From assembly GCA_035691285.1 (NCBI GenBank), contig DASSJI010000268.1, forward strand, positions 1 through 19,179: a stretch of DNA of 19,179 bases. The letters are read 5' to 3'. Under the pieces are notes generated by a model that saw nothing but the letters and a program-made list of their open reading frames with translations, had not been told where the DNA came from and made no database searches. This DNA is from DATFEN01 sp035691285 (GTDB taxonomy: Bacteria; Acidobacteriota; Vicinamibacteria; Fen-336). Positions within the stretch are counted from its first letter, which is position 1. Each line of letters opens with the position of its first letter. A program made the translations under genes and the position numbers. This document shows positions 1 through 7,589 of this stretch, in pieces.

Positions 1-1076
1 GCCGCCGCGAGGGCGGCCAGCAGGCCGGCGCCGACGAGTCCGCCCTCGGCCAGGAGCTCGAGGGCGTCGCTCTCGGCGTGGGTCGTGCGCACGTTGCCGT
101 GGCCGCGCTTGAACCCGGGCACGGCGTCGGCGAAGGCCCCCAGGCCGGTTCCGAGGAGCGGCGCCGACCACCACGTGCGGAGGGCGGCGGCTGCGGTGTC
201 CAGCCTGTAGGTCGCGGAGGCGTCCCGGGGCCCGCTCACGAGCGTGGCCAGGTGTTGCCGCGTGCCCGCCGGGATCGCGAAGAGGCCGAACCCGATCGCG
301 ACGAGCCCCAGGAGCGCGAGGGCCGCCGCCGCGCGGCGGGCGCCGCTGGCGCGCGAGCCGCCGAGGACCGCCAACAGCGCAAAGCCCGCGAGGAGCGCCA
401 CGAGGCCGCCGCGGCTCCGGCTCGCGAGGTGGGCCACCGTCAGGGCGAGCGTCAGGCCTCCCGCCAGAACCGCGGCTGCCGAGCGCCTCTCGCCCCGCCG
501 CACGAGCCCCGCGCAGAGCCCTGCGGCGAGCAGCGCGCCCATCTCCAGGAGACCGGCGAAGTGGTTGTGGTTCACGTACGCGCCGAACGGCGCGGTCACG
601 ATGGGCGTGGCGCGGCCGTAGATGCGCCCTGGGGTGACGGACGCCTGCCACGCACCGAACGCGGCCTGCAGCCCGCAGGTTGCAAGGACCGCGGAGGCCA
701 GCCAGCGAGCAGCCGCACGGTCGCGGGCTTCCTCGCTCATCAACAGGAACGCCGACAGCACTGCGAGCAGGACGAGCAGCGCCTCGGCCGTCCACCATGG
801 CGCGGCGCTTCGGCCCAGGAGGAGCTGGAGGACGGCCAGGGCCGGCAAGCCGAGCGCAGGGAGCGTCAATCCGGGAAGGCCAGCGCCGGAGCGGCTGCGA
901 CCGAAGCTCCACAGCGCGGAGGCCACGAGCAGCAGCGCGGCCAAGGCGAACCGGGCCTCGGCGCCCGCGCACGCGTAGGGCCAGGGGGAGACCACGAGGA
1001 GGACGAGGACGAGCGCGAAGCCCGCGCGGCGCAGCTCGCGCCCTTCCTCCGGCGGCGTCGCGGGCGATGGCTCCAT
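1..1076 (-). CDS. O-antigen ligase/polymerase-like membrane protein (C-terminus cut by window edge)
   Basis: Reading from the right, this frame stays open to the window edge and gives a strongly hydrophobic protein with many membrane segments, for example the LVLVLLVVSPWP and LLVLLAVLSAFLLM stretches. Two family landmarks of the Wzy_C (O-antigen ligase/polymerase) superfamily are visible: NHNHFAGLLEM in the middle (about 545-590) and, near the left edge, GTGLGAFADAVPGF followed by HAESDALELLAEGG. Known members join or polymerise lipid-linked glycans on the periplasmic face of the inner membrane. I chose ATG 1076 because an upstream ATG at 1088 lies inside a TACAAT -10-like box; starting at 1088 would add four residues. 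The last membrane segments and stop lie outside the window. It is divergent from the hydrolase at 1146. Ligase versus polymerase cannot be told from sequence. Confidence 0.85.
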   Translation of the reverse strand, partial: MEPSPATPPEEGRELRRAGFALVLVLLVVSPWPYACAGAEARFALAALLLVASALWSFGRSRSGAGLPGLTLPALGLPALAVLQLLLGRSAAPWWTAEALLVLLAVLSAFLLMSEEARDRAAARWLASAVLATCGLQAAFGAWQASVTPGRIYGRATPIVTAPFGAYVNHNHFAGLLEMGALLAAGLCAGLVRRGERRSAAAVLAGGLTLALTVAHLASRSRGGLVALLAGFALLAVLGGSRASGARRAAAALALLGLVAIGFGLFAIPAGTRQHLATLVSGPRDASATYRLDTAAAALRTWWSAPLLGTGLGAFADAVPGFKRGHGNVRTTHAESDALELLAEGGLVGAGLLAALAA

Positions 1077-1086
1077 TGGCCGCCGC

Positions 1087-1092
1087 ATTGTA
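1087..1092 (-). promoter_or_regulatory. Candidate -10 box of the O-antigen ligase-like gene
   Basis: TACAAT on the minus strand, ending 10 bases before ATG 1076. No convincing -35 is visible 16-18 bases upstream. The predicted mRNA leader would be only a few bases long. Confidence 0.4.
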
Positions 1093-1109
1093 GGGCGGCC
1101 GCAGGCGCC

Positions 1110-1138
1110 TTGACGGGCGCCATCACCACGGCTAGCGT
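1110..1138 (+). promoter_or_regulatory. Sigma70-type promoter, probably leaderless
   Basis: TTGACG (1110-1115), a 17-base spacer, then TAGCGT (1133-1138). The -10 ends seven bases before GTG 1146, so transcription would start at or next to the start codon. It faces the alpha/beta hydrolase gene. Confidence 0.5.
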
Positions 1139-1145
1139 GGCAACG

Positions 1146-1985
1146 GTGCAGGCCTTGCTCGTGCTGATCGTGGGCCTTTCCGCTCCCGTGGACGCGAGCG
1201 TCAAGTCGAGGGACGGAGTCGACATCCGGTATCACGCCGAGGGCCGCGGCGAGCCGGCCGTCGTCCTCGTCCATTGCTGGACCGGCGACCGCCGCTTCTG
1301 GGACGCCCAGGTCCCGGGCCTCGCCCGCGCGCGGCGCGTCGTCGCCCTCGATCTGGCGGGCCACGGCGAGTCGGGGGCTTCGCGCGGGACCTGGACCATC
1401 GAGGCGTTCGCCGACGACGTGGTGGCTGTCGTCGACGCGCTGAAGCTCCGCCGTGTCGTCCTCGTCGGCCACTCGATGGGCGGCCACGTCACCCTGGCCG
1501 CGGCGCAGAGGCTCGGCGGCCGCGTGGCCGGCCTCGTCCCCGTCGACACCTTGCTCGACGTCGAGGCGCCGATGAGCATGGCGCAGATCGACGAGTACCT
1601 CCGGCCCTTCGAGCGGGACTACCCGGCCGCCGCCGAGGCCTTCGTGCGCGGGTACATGTTCGTGCCCGCCTCGCCGCCGGCCGTGATCGAGAGCGTCGTG
1701 GCGAAGGCCCGGGCCGCGCCGAAGGCGATGGCCATCGAGGCCGTGCGCCGCACCTGGAGCTACGACGCCGCTCGGGCCTTCGAGGTCGTTCGGGCGCCGA
1801 TACACGCGATCAACGGCGAGAAATACCCGACCAACGTCGAGGGCAACCGGCGCCACGCGCCGCAGTACCAGGTGACGCTCTTCCCCGGCACGGGCCACTA
1901 CCCCATGCTCGAGGCGCCCGAGCGGTTCGGCGACGTGCTGGAGGCGACGCTCCGCGCGGTGCTGGCCGCGCCGACGCGTCGCTGA
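1146..1985 (+). CDS. Exported alpha/beta hydrolase
   Basis: An alpha/beta-hydrolase-fold protein of about 279 residues with a hydrophobic N-terminus (LLVLIVGLSAPVDAS) that looks like a signal peptide, so it probably acts in the periplasm. Visible landmarks are the oxyanion-hole region VLVHCWTGD, the strand VVALDLAGHGES, the nucleophile elbow GHSMGGH with Ser110, and the terminal GTGHYPMLEAPERF with His251. At the usual position of the catalytic Asp the sequence reads INGEKYPTN, so Glu225 may be the acid. The frame is open far upstream, but that part is the antisense of the ligase gene. GTG 1146 fits the promoter at 1110-1138; GTG 1137 would lie in the -10 box. The stop is 12 bases before the SGNH hydrolase gene, suggesting co-transcription. 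The substrate is unknown. Confidence 0.85.
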   Translation: MQALLVLIVGLSAPVDASVKSRDGVDIRYHAEGRGEPAVVLVHCWTGDRRFWDAQVPGLARARRVVALDLAGHGESGASRGTWTIEAFADDVVAVVDALKLRRVVLVGHSMGGHVTLAAAQRLGGRVAGLVPVDTLLDVEAPMSMAQIDEYLRPFERDYPAAAEAFVRGYMFVPASPPAVIESVVAKARAAPKAMAIEAVRRTWSYDAARAFEVVRAPIHAINGEKYPTNVEGNRRHAPQYQVTLFPGTGHYPMLEAPERFGDVLEATLRAVLAAPTRR

Positions 1986-1997
1986 TCCTTCCGGCCC

Positions 1998-3131
1998 GTG
2001 AGCCTTCTCCGGCGAGGAACCGTTCTCTATCTCGTCTGGCTCACCGGCGTGAGCGTCACAGGCGCCTGGGGGCTCTTCGTCCTGGTCCGCTCCCACGAGG
2101 CCTGGTCCTTCCTCAAGCGGCCGCACCTCGGCTTCAACGGCGCCGTGCACCGCGCCGACCCGTGGCTCGGCTTCGCGGCGGTGCCGGGGGCGAAGGGCCT
2201 GCACACGTTCCCGATCGGCCCGCCGTTCCCGATGCGGTACGACGACCAGGGTTTCCGGATCCCGGCCTACGAGTCGCCGGCGCGGCCGCTCCTGCGCCCC
2301 CTCGTGCTCGCCCTCGGCTGCTCGTACACCTATGGCGACGGTTGCCCGGCCGAGAAGACGTACCCGTGGCTCGTGGCGGAGCGCCTCCACGCCACGAGCC
2401 TGAACGCCGGGAAGTGCGCGTACGGGCTCGCGCAGATGCTCCTCCTGGCGCGCGAGCTGATCCCGAGGCGCCGGCCCGAGTACGTGCTCGTGCAGCACTC
2501 GCCGTGGCTCGTGGGCCGCGGCCTCTCGGGCTTCGCCCGGGCCACCTTCGGCAAGGTGCCGGCCCCCTACTTCACCCGCGGACCGCACGGCGAGCTGCGC
2601 GTCGCGCCGCCCGTCTTCCGGACGCTGCTCTTCGACCTTCCCCTGGCCCGCTTCGACAACCCGCGCGGTGGCCTCCGGGACTTCGCCTCCTTCGTATGGA
2701 ACGCCGGCGGTCCGCTGTTCCTCCACGACGACGCCAACATGGCGCTCTTCACGGCGCGACGGCTCCTGGGGCGCGTGCCGGCCCCGGCCCCGGAGCAGGA
2801 CGACGTCGTGCTCGATGCCTATCGCGAGATCCGCGAGCTGTGCGTGGCGTCGGGCTCGCTCATGGTCGTCGTGCGGCTGAACCATCCCCTGGACTCCAGC
2901 CCGCCGTCACTCGGCGGCCTGAAGGACGAGGGCGGCGTCGTGGTCGTGCGGGCCCAGGAGGCGCTCAACCGCCTCGTGCCCGAGGGCACGAAGGAGGCCT
3001 ACCAGCGCCGCTTCGCGCACTGGCGCGGAGACCCGCCCGAGCTCGTGGATACCCACCCGAACCCCGCCGCCCACGCGATCATCGCCGAGGAGGTGGTGAA
3101 GGCGATCGCCGCGCAGTCGAGGGGAGGCTAG
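1998..3131 (+). CDS. Membrane-anchored SGNH/GDSL-like hydrolase
   Basis: A 377-residue protein. An N-terminal hydrophobic stretch (about residues 8-29, VLYLVWLTGVSVTGAWGLFVLV) would anchor it in the inner membrane with the catalytic domain outside. The SGNH block I motif is LALGCSYTYGDG with the nucleophile Ser109. The C-terminal catalytic pair is in VDTHPNPAAH (Asp351, His353), the D-x-HPN form common in SGNH proteins. Such enzymes are esterases, lipases or carbohydrate acetyl-esterases or acyltransferases. Lying next to an O-antigen ligase-like gene makes a cell-surface glycan a reasonable substrate, but this is inference. It starts at GTG 1998, 12 bases after the preceding hydrolase, and ends in a CTAG shared with the convergent thioesterase gene. 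Confidence 0.75.
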   Translation: MSLLRRGTVLYLVWLTGVSVTGAWGLFVLVRSHEAWSFLKRPHLGFNGAVHRADPWLGFAAVPGAKGLHTFPIGPPFPMRYDDQGFRIPAYESPARPLLRPLVLALGCSYTYGDGCPAEKTYPWLVAERLHATSLNAGKCAYGLAQMLLLARELIPRRRPEYVLVQHSPWLVGRGLSGFARATFGKVPAPYFTRGPHGELRVAPPVFRTLLFDLPLARFDNPRGGLRDFASFVWNAGGPLFLHDDANMALFTARRLLGRVPAPAPEQDDVVLDAYREIRELCVASGSLMVVVRLNHPLDSSPPSLGGLKDEGGVVVVRAQEALNRLVPEGTKEAYQRRFAHWRGDPPELVDTHPNPAAHAIIAEEVVKAIAAQSRGG

Positions 3132-3559
3132 CCCTCGCTCCGCCGGCGGTGGATGCTGTAGACGGCGCGGCCGTCGGCCACGAGCCGCGAGCCCTGGGTG
3201 ACCGAGACCTTGACGTGGCAGACGCGGCTGCCCTTGCGCACGAGCTCCGCAACGGCCCGCAGCGGCGCGCCGAGGCCCGCGGGCTCCAGGTAGTCCACGC
3301 GCAGGTCCACCGTCGAGACCGACTCGCCGTGCTCGAGGGCCGACCACGCAGCGGCGCCGCCCGCGGAGTCGACGAGGGCGGACACCACCCCGCCGTGGAG
3401 CGCAGGCCGACGCGGGTCGCCCACGAAGTCCTCGCGCACCGGCAACAGCATCACCGCGCGGCCAGGCTCGATGCTCTCGCCCTTGAGGCCCAGCAGGCGG
3501 TTGAAGGGCGAGAACTCCTCGAAGGTCCTGAGCACCTGGCGGACGCGGTCATGGCTCAT
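3128..3559 (-). CDS. PaaI-type hotdog-fold thioesterase
   Basis: A 143-residue hotdog-fold protein of the PaaI/YbgC-related acyl-CoA thioesterase group. The family signature is ALHGGVVSALVDSAGGAAAW, where HGG and the following Asp mark the active-site helix. It is followed by STVDLRVDYLEPAG and a final VADGRAVYSIHRR strand. Family members hydrolyse acyl- or aryl-CoA thioesters in the cytoplasm as tetramers. Its ATG overlaps the TGA of the LolD-like ATPase gene as ATGA, so it should be translationally coupled as the last gene of the envelope operon. That suggests a role in lipid or acyl-chain metabolism, but the substrate is not evident. Confidence 0.85.
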   Translation of the reverse strand: MSHDRVRQVLRTFEEFSPFNRLLGLKGESIEPGRAVMLLPVREDFVGDPRRPALHGGVVSALVDSAGGAAAWSALEHGESVSTVDLRVDYLEPAGLGAPLRAVAELVRKGSRVCHVKVSVTQGSRLVADGRAVYSIHRRRSEG

Positions 3560-4233
3560 CGCCCGCCGCCCTCCAGGCGTCCGTCGTGGAGGCGCGCCAC
3601 GCGCCGGGCGTGCCGCATCACCTTCGGGTCGTGGGTCGAGAAGATGAAGGTCGTGCCGTCGCGGCGATTGATCTCGAGCATCAGGTCGATGATGGCCTCG
3701 CCGGTCGCCGAGTCGAGGTTGGCGGTGGGCTCGTCGGCGAGCACGATCACCGGGTCGGTCACGAGCGCACGCGCCACGGCCACGCGCTGCCGCTGCCCGC
3801 CCGACAGCTCGTCGGGGCGGTGATGGGCGAACTCCTCCAGACCCACTTCTGCGAGGGCGCGCCGCGCCCGCTCGCGACCTCCGTGGCTGCCGCCGCGGAA
3901 CAGCAGGGGGAACTCCACGTTCTCGAGGGCCGACAGCACGGGGATCAGGTTGAAGGTCTGGAAGATGAAGCCGATCTTGCAGGCGCGCAAGTCGGAGAGC
4001 GCGTCGTCGTCGAGACTCTGCACGTCCTGGCCCTCGACGTAGACCTTGCCCGAGCTGGGGTGGTCGAGGCAGCCGATCAGGTTGAGCAGCGTCGACTTGC
4101 CCGAGCCCGACGGCCCCGCCACCGCCATGAACTCGCCGGGCTCGACCTCGAGGCTGACGCCCCGCAGCGCAGGGACGTGCGTGCGTCCGAGCTCGTACGT
4201 CTTCGTCACGTCCACGACCTTGACCGAGCTCAA
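3556..4233 (-). CDS. LolD-like ABC transporter ATP-binding protein
   Basis: A 225-residue ATPase of the MacB/LolD/FtsE group, which energises FtsX-type permeases from the cytoplasmic side. It begins with VDVTKTYELGRTHVPALRGVSL, very like LolD. Visible motifs are Walker A GPSGSGKST (residues 40-48), Q-loop FIFQTFNLIP, ABC signature LSGGQRQRVAVARAL, Walker B VIVLADEPTANLD and H-loop FSTHDPKV. All catalytic parts are intact. The start is TTG 4233, overlapping the TGA of the barrel gene as TTGA; this gives the normal N-terminal length. The open frame extends much further upstream, but there it is only the shadow of the barrel gene. It is the natural partner of the two FtsX proteins encoded upstream in the same direction. 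Confidence 0.92.
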   Translation of the reverse strand: MSSVKVVDVTKTYELGRTHVPALRGVSLEVEPGEFMAVAGPSGSGKSTLLNLIGCLDHPSSGKVYVEGQDVQSLDDDALSDLRACKIGFIFQTFNLIPVLSALENVEFPLLFRGGSHGGRERARRALAEVGLEEFAHHRPDELSGGQRQRVAVARALVTDPVIVLADEPTANLDSATGEAIIDLMLEINRRDGTTFIFSTHDPKVMRHARRVARLHDGRLEGGGR

Positions 4234-5438
4234 AAGGCCACCTTCAAGCGGGCCTGCAGCGCGCCCTTCAGGGGCGCCAGCCGATACTCGCTGTCCGCGG
4301 GGCCGAGGAGCACGACGCCGTCGAGGCCGAAGCTCGTATCCGACCGCGGCGACCAGGTGATGCCCGGAGTCAGTGCGATTCCGCCGTCCCCGAGACCCAG
4401 CGCGGCACGCAGAGCGAGCGTCCATTCTCCCCCGATCCCGGCGCGCGTCCACGCGCCCTGCAGGTAGTGCCGGCGCAGGCCCATGCCGCCGGAGAAGGGC
4501 ACGGCGGCGAGGCCGAGGTAGCGGCCGAGAGCCGCCTCGCGCGCCGCGGGCGGCAGGCGCGGGTCCTGGGACGCGGCGTAGCTCGCCTCCAGGGAGGCGA
4601 GGTAGCGGTCGTTCGCGGCGTCCTCCAGGCCCTCGCCGTTGAAGAAGTACTCGAGTGTGATGGAGGTCGTGCCTGCGGCGTGCAGGGCGCCGGCCGCGAT
4701 GCGGAAGAACGTCCCGTCCTGGCGCAGCGGGTCGAGCTCGCTGCCCCGGTGGAAGGCCGCCTCGGCGTGGAGCGAGACGCGGCCGAACACGTCGCGGGCC
4801 GCGTCCACGCCGACGAGGGTCTTCTGGTTCTTGCCGCCGAGGTAGACGAAGGCGAGGTCGGTGTCGCGGGCGAGGAAGCGCACGCGGATCGCCCCGCTCG
4901 TGCGCTCCGCTTCCCGCGTCGGGAACGGCAGGTCCCCCACGTTCGTCGTGCCCTGGGCCGCGACCAGGACGACGCCGGCCCACGGCGCCGGGATGACGTC
5001 CATGCGGGCGGCCCAGGCCCCCTCCTGCTCGAGGCCGGTGTTCACGGGGTTCCTGGGCGGCTCGAGGCGGTTCGTCGGGTTCCAGGCGAAGCCCGAGCCC
5101 CACGCGATGCGCTGCTTGCCGAAGCGAAGCTGGAGGCCCGAGCCGAAGCCGTACTGGGCGTAGGCCTGCCGCGCGCGGACGCGCGTCGCGTTGCCGGTGC
5201 CGCCGAGGCTGCGCTCGACGTAGCCGCGGAAGACGAGGCGCGCGCTGCCGAGCGACTGTTTCGCGCTCAGGCTCCCGCGCAGGAGGTCCTCGCCGGGATC
5301 GAGGCCCAGGACGTTGCCGTAGTTCAGCGGCGTCTCGGCCGTGCGGTAGTAGAGGTTCTCGGCACCCAGCTCGAGCTCGGGCCCGTCGCCGAAGGCCGGC
5401 GCCGCCGCCGCGAGCAGGGCGAGGGTCAGACGCCGCAA
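4230..5438 (-). CDS. Predicted outer-membrane beta-barrel protein
   Basis: A 402-residue protein with a short signal peptide (RRLTLALLAAAAPAFGD) and a body of alternating amphipathic strands, such as LQLRFGKQRIAWGSGF, TSITLEYFFNGEG and HYLQGAWTRAG. It ends in the hydrophobic -LKVAF terminal strand typical of outer-membrane barrels. It resembles porin-like or DUF1302-type barrels in layout, but I cannot assign a named family. The start is TTG 5438, directly after the TAG of the LolA-like gene with no gap; no better ATG/GTG is visible. Its place between a LolA-like carrier and a LolD-like ATPase suggests it is the outer-membrane end of a lipid or lipoprotein route, or its client. This is inference from gene order. 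Confidence 0.75.
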   Translation of the reverse strand: MRRLTLALLAAAAPAFGDGPELELGAENLYYRTAETPLNYGNVLGLDPGEDLLRGSLSAKQSLGSARLVFRGYVERSLGGTGNATRVRARQAYAQYGFGSGLQLRFGKQRIAWGSGFAWNPTNRLEPPRNPVNTGLEQEGAWAARMDVIPAPWAGVVLVAAQGTTNVGDLPFPTREAERTSGAIRVRFLARDTDLAFVYLGGKNQKTLVGVDAARDVFGRVSLHAEAAFHRGSELDPLRQDGTFFRIAAGALHAAGTTSITLEYFFNGEGLEDAANDRYLASLEASYAASQDPRLPPAAREAALGRYLGLAAVPFSGGMGLRRHYLQGAWTRAGIGGEWTLALRAALGLGDGGIALTPGITWSPRSDTSFGLDGVVLLGPADSEYRLAPLKGALQARLKVAF

Positions 5439-6149
5439 CTACTCGCCGCGCTCCAGGCTGCTCGGAGCGAAGGTCCGGTCGTCGATCCTCGCGTCGTCCT
5501 GGATGGAGAGGAACTCGAGGCTGGTCCTGGACCCCGTCTCGAGGGCGCTCTCCATCACGAGCTCCGTGGGCCGCTCGCGCCCGCCCAGCCGCGCGACCTT
5601 GGAGAGCTGCAGCCACTTGAGCCGCTTGCCCGAGAGCGTGTGGTAATCGGCGCGGACCGGGTAGAAGGTGCCGTCCGTGCGCACCCAGTAGACGACCCGG
5701 TCGTAGGCCACCGAGCGGTCCCTGGCCTTGAGCTCGAGCTTGTGGCAGCCGACGCCGAGCATCTCCTCCTCGCCCGCGAGCGACGGCTCGTAGTCCTTGA
5801 TCAGCGAGAGCCGGAAGATGTCGCCGTTCGTGAAGTCGCCGCCGCCGAAGTTCTGCTTCGGGCCCACGCGCACGACCTTCTCGGCCGAGGGCAGGAACAG
5901 CCACGTGCTCGCGCCGTTTCGCAGGTACGCCGTCCCGCGCTCCTTGGGCGGCGAGGTGTAGCGCACGAGACCCAGCTCGTCGCCCTTCTTCCAGCCCTTC
6001 ATCTCCACGACCCGGTCGCTCCTGCCGGGGCGGACGACGGTCATCCGGAGCGTGTAGGTCGCGACCTCGCCGAGCACGGCGCGGTCCGCGCGGCGGACGA
6101 TCTCGTCGGCCGTGGGCGCGAGCAGCAGCGCCAGCACGAGGCTAGACAT
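5439..6149 (-). CDS. LolA-like outer-membrane lipoprotein-sorting protein
   Basis: A 236-residue protein of the COG2834 (outer-membrane lipoprotein-sorting, LolA-like) type. It has a short hydrophobic start (MSSLVLALLLAP), then DEIVRRADRAV, a beta-rich body with MKGWKKGDELGLVRYTSPPKERGT, LFLPSAEKVVRV and DFTNGDIFRL, and a C-terminal half with VVYWVRTDGTFYPVRADY. Proteins of this kind form an open half-barrel that binds acyl chains in the periplasm. The signal sequence is short, so cleavage is uncertain. Its ATG lies eight bases inside the end of the upstream permease gene (ATGTCTAG), indicating tight coupling. It probably receives a lipid or lipoprotein from the FtsX/LolD complex. Confidence 0.85.
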   Translation of the reverse strand: MSSLVLALLLAPTADEIVRRADRAVLGEVATYTLRMTVVRPGRSDRVVEMKGWKKGDELGLVRYTSPPKERGTAYLRNGASTWLFLPSAEKVVRVGPKQNFGGGDFTNGDIFRLSLIKDYEPSLAGEEEMLGVGCHKLELKARDRSVAYDRVVYWVRTDGTFYPVRADYHTLSGKRLKWLQLSKVARLGGRERPTELVMESALETGSRTSLEFLSIQDDARIDDRTFAPSSLERGE

Positions 6150-7419
6150 GCTGCAGGGCCTCGCGGGGCTCGAGGCGGCTCGCGACGCGCGCCGGATAGA
6201 CCGCCGCGAGCGTCGACAGCAGCACGATGGCCAGGGCGGCGCGGGCCACGCTCCCGGGCTCGAGCACCGGGATCAGGCGGTCCCCACCGGCCATCCAGGC
6301 GAGCGTGATCGTGTTCATCACGATGCCGCGCGCGCCGAGGTAGACCACGACGGCGCCGCCGACCAGGATCCCGAGGCCGGCCGCCACGCTGCCCAGCGCG
6401 AAGCCCTCGAGGAGGAACAGCCGCACGACCCCGGCGCGGCGCAGGCCCAGGGCGCGGATCGTGCCGATCTCGCGGGTGCGCTCGTGGACGCTCATCAGCA
6501 TGGCGTTCACGATGCCCACCGCCGCGGCGGCGAAAAGGAACCCCGAGAGGATCGCGAGGGCCGTCTGGTTGGCCTCGATGATCGAGTACGAGAAGCGGCC
6601 CGCCCGATCGCGGGGCTCGACGCGGATGCGGGCGCCCTCCTCGGCCGTGTTCGATCCCATGCGGGCCACGATCGACTCGAGCGCCGGAGAAGCCGCGCGG
6701 GCGGCCGCGAGGCTCCCGTCGCGGAGCGTGACCTTCACGTTCGTCGCGGCGCCCGGCCAGTCGAGCAGGGCCTGCGCGGCTTCGAGGGGCACGTAGAAGG
6801 TGTTGTCGTACCAGGGGGCGGCCTTGGCGAACACGCCGCACACGATCGCGTCAAGGGAGTTGATGGCGCCCTGCGGCGTCTGAAGCACGAACGAGACCGA
6901 GTCGGAGACGCCGAGGCGCAGCTTCCGCGCCATCGGCGCCGCGATGTACACGGCCAGCGCGTCTCCCTCGGGCAGGAAGCGGCCGGCCTCGGGCGGGAGC
7001 GCGGTCCTGAGCTCCGGCTCGCGCTCCGGCTGGATGCCCACGATCACCGCCAGGCTGGAGCGGTTGCCGGCGATCGCCGTGCCGCGGGCGTGAAGGTAGG
7101 GCACGGCACGCAGAACGCCCAGCGGCCCACCCTCCGCCTCGATGCGCCGCGCCAGCTCGACGCCATGAGGCAGACGATCCTGGCCGTAGGCGTCAAAGGG
7201 ACTGTTCTGCGGCTGCCAGTCGTCGGGCCGAACCACGACCTGGAGGTGGCCGGTCTGCACGGCCACGAGGCTCGCCGTGAGCTGCCGCGCGATGCCGTCG
7301 CTGAGGCCGCTCCCCAGGATCAGCGCGGCGGTGCCGAGCACCATCGTCCCGCCCGACAGCGCGTTGCGCCGTTTCGCGCGCAGCAGGTTGCGGAACGCGA
7401 TGGGGAGAAGGGGGAGCAT
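6142..7419 (-). CDS. FtsX-type ABC permease (LolC/E-like), first copy
   Basis: A 425-residue permease with the FtsX/MacB topology: an N-terminal membrane helix after AFRNLLRAKRRN (about residues 22-42), a long periplasmic domain, then three C-terminal helices (AILSGFLFAAAAVGIVNAML, LEGFALGSVAAGLGILVGGAV and ALAIVLLSTLAAVYPA). The cytoplasmic loop SVHERTREIGTIRALGLRR is the hallmark coupling motif of the LolC/E and MacB families. I chose ATG 7419 because a GAGG Shine-Dalgarno lies eight bases upstream and the FRNLLRAKRR motif then sits at the usual place; ATG 7443 or an upstream extension would add unrelated residues. It should pair with the permease at 8550-9818 as a heterodimer, although an oppositely oriented hydrolase gene lies between them. 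Confidence 0.92.
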   Translation of the reverse strand: MLPLLPIAFRNLLRAKRRNALSGGTMVLGTAALILGSGLSDGIARQLTASLVAVQTGHLQVVVRPDDWQPQNSPFDAYGQDRLPHGVELARRIEAEGGPLGVLRAVPYLHARGTAIAGNRSSLAVIVGIQPEREPELRTALPPEAGRFLPEGDALAVYIAAPMARKLRLGVSDSVSFVLQTPQGAINSLDAIVCGVFAKAAPWYDNTFYVPLEAAQALLDWPGAATNVKVTLRDGSLAAARAASPALESIVARMGSNTAEEGARIRVEPRDRAGRFSYSIIEANQTALAILSGFLFAAAAVGIVNAMLMSVHERTREIGTIRALGLRRAGVVRLFLLEGFALGSVAAGLGILVGGAVVVYLGARGIVMNTITLAWMAGGDRLIPVLEPGSVARAALAIVLLSTLAAVYPARVASRLEPREALQHV

Positions 7420-7578
7420 GCGCGAAGCCTCACGGTACCTCATCGGAAGAACGCTGCAAGTGCGCTGTGAACGACTCGTGGTCGACGGCTCTGGTGACGG
7501 GTAGCATTGGAGAGCCCACGACGGGAAGCTGTCCACACGAGCCAGCCTGGTTGGGTATCTTCAGTGTTGGGCGATCGT

Positions 7579-7585
7579 AGGAGGG
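7579..7585 (+). promoter_or_regulatory. Strong Shine-Dalgarno site of the prolyl-aminopeptidase-like gene
   Basis: AGGAGGG four bases before ATG 7590. Such a strong site is unusual in this window, where many starts lack one. It fixes the start and adds to the impression that this gene has a different history from its neighbours. Confidence 0.7.
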
Positions 7586-7589
7586 AATC

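Noticed and set aside
78..1145. A long plus-strand open frame running into the alpha/beta hydrolase
   Set aside because: Its residues are low-complexity Arg/Ala/Gly-rich and it is antisense to the ligase-like gene, whose minus-strand translation shows real family motifs. Only the part from about 1146 is a gene.
4467..6308. Plus-strand open frame of over 600 codons
   Set aside because: It mirrors the barrel, LolA-like and permease genes on the minus strand; the translation is compositionally biased with no domain. High-GC antisense artefact.
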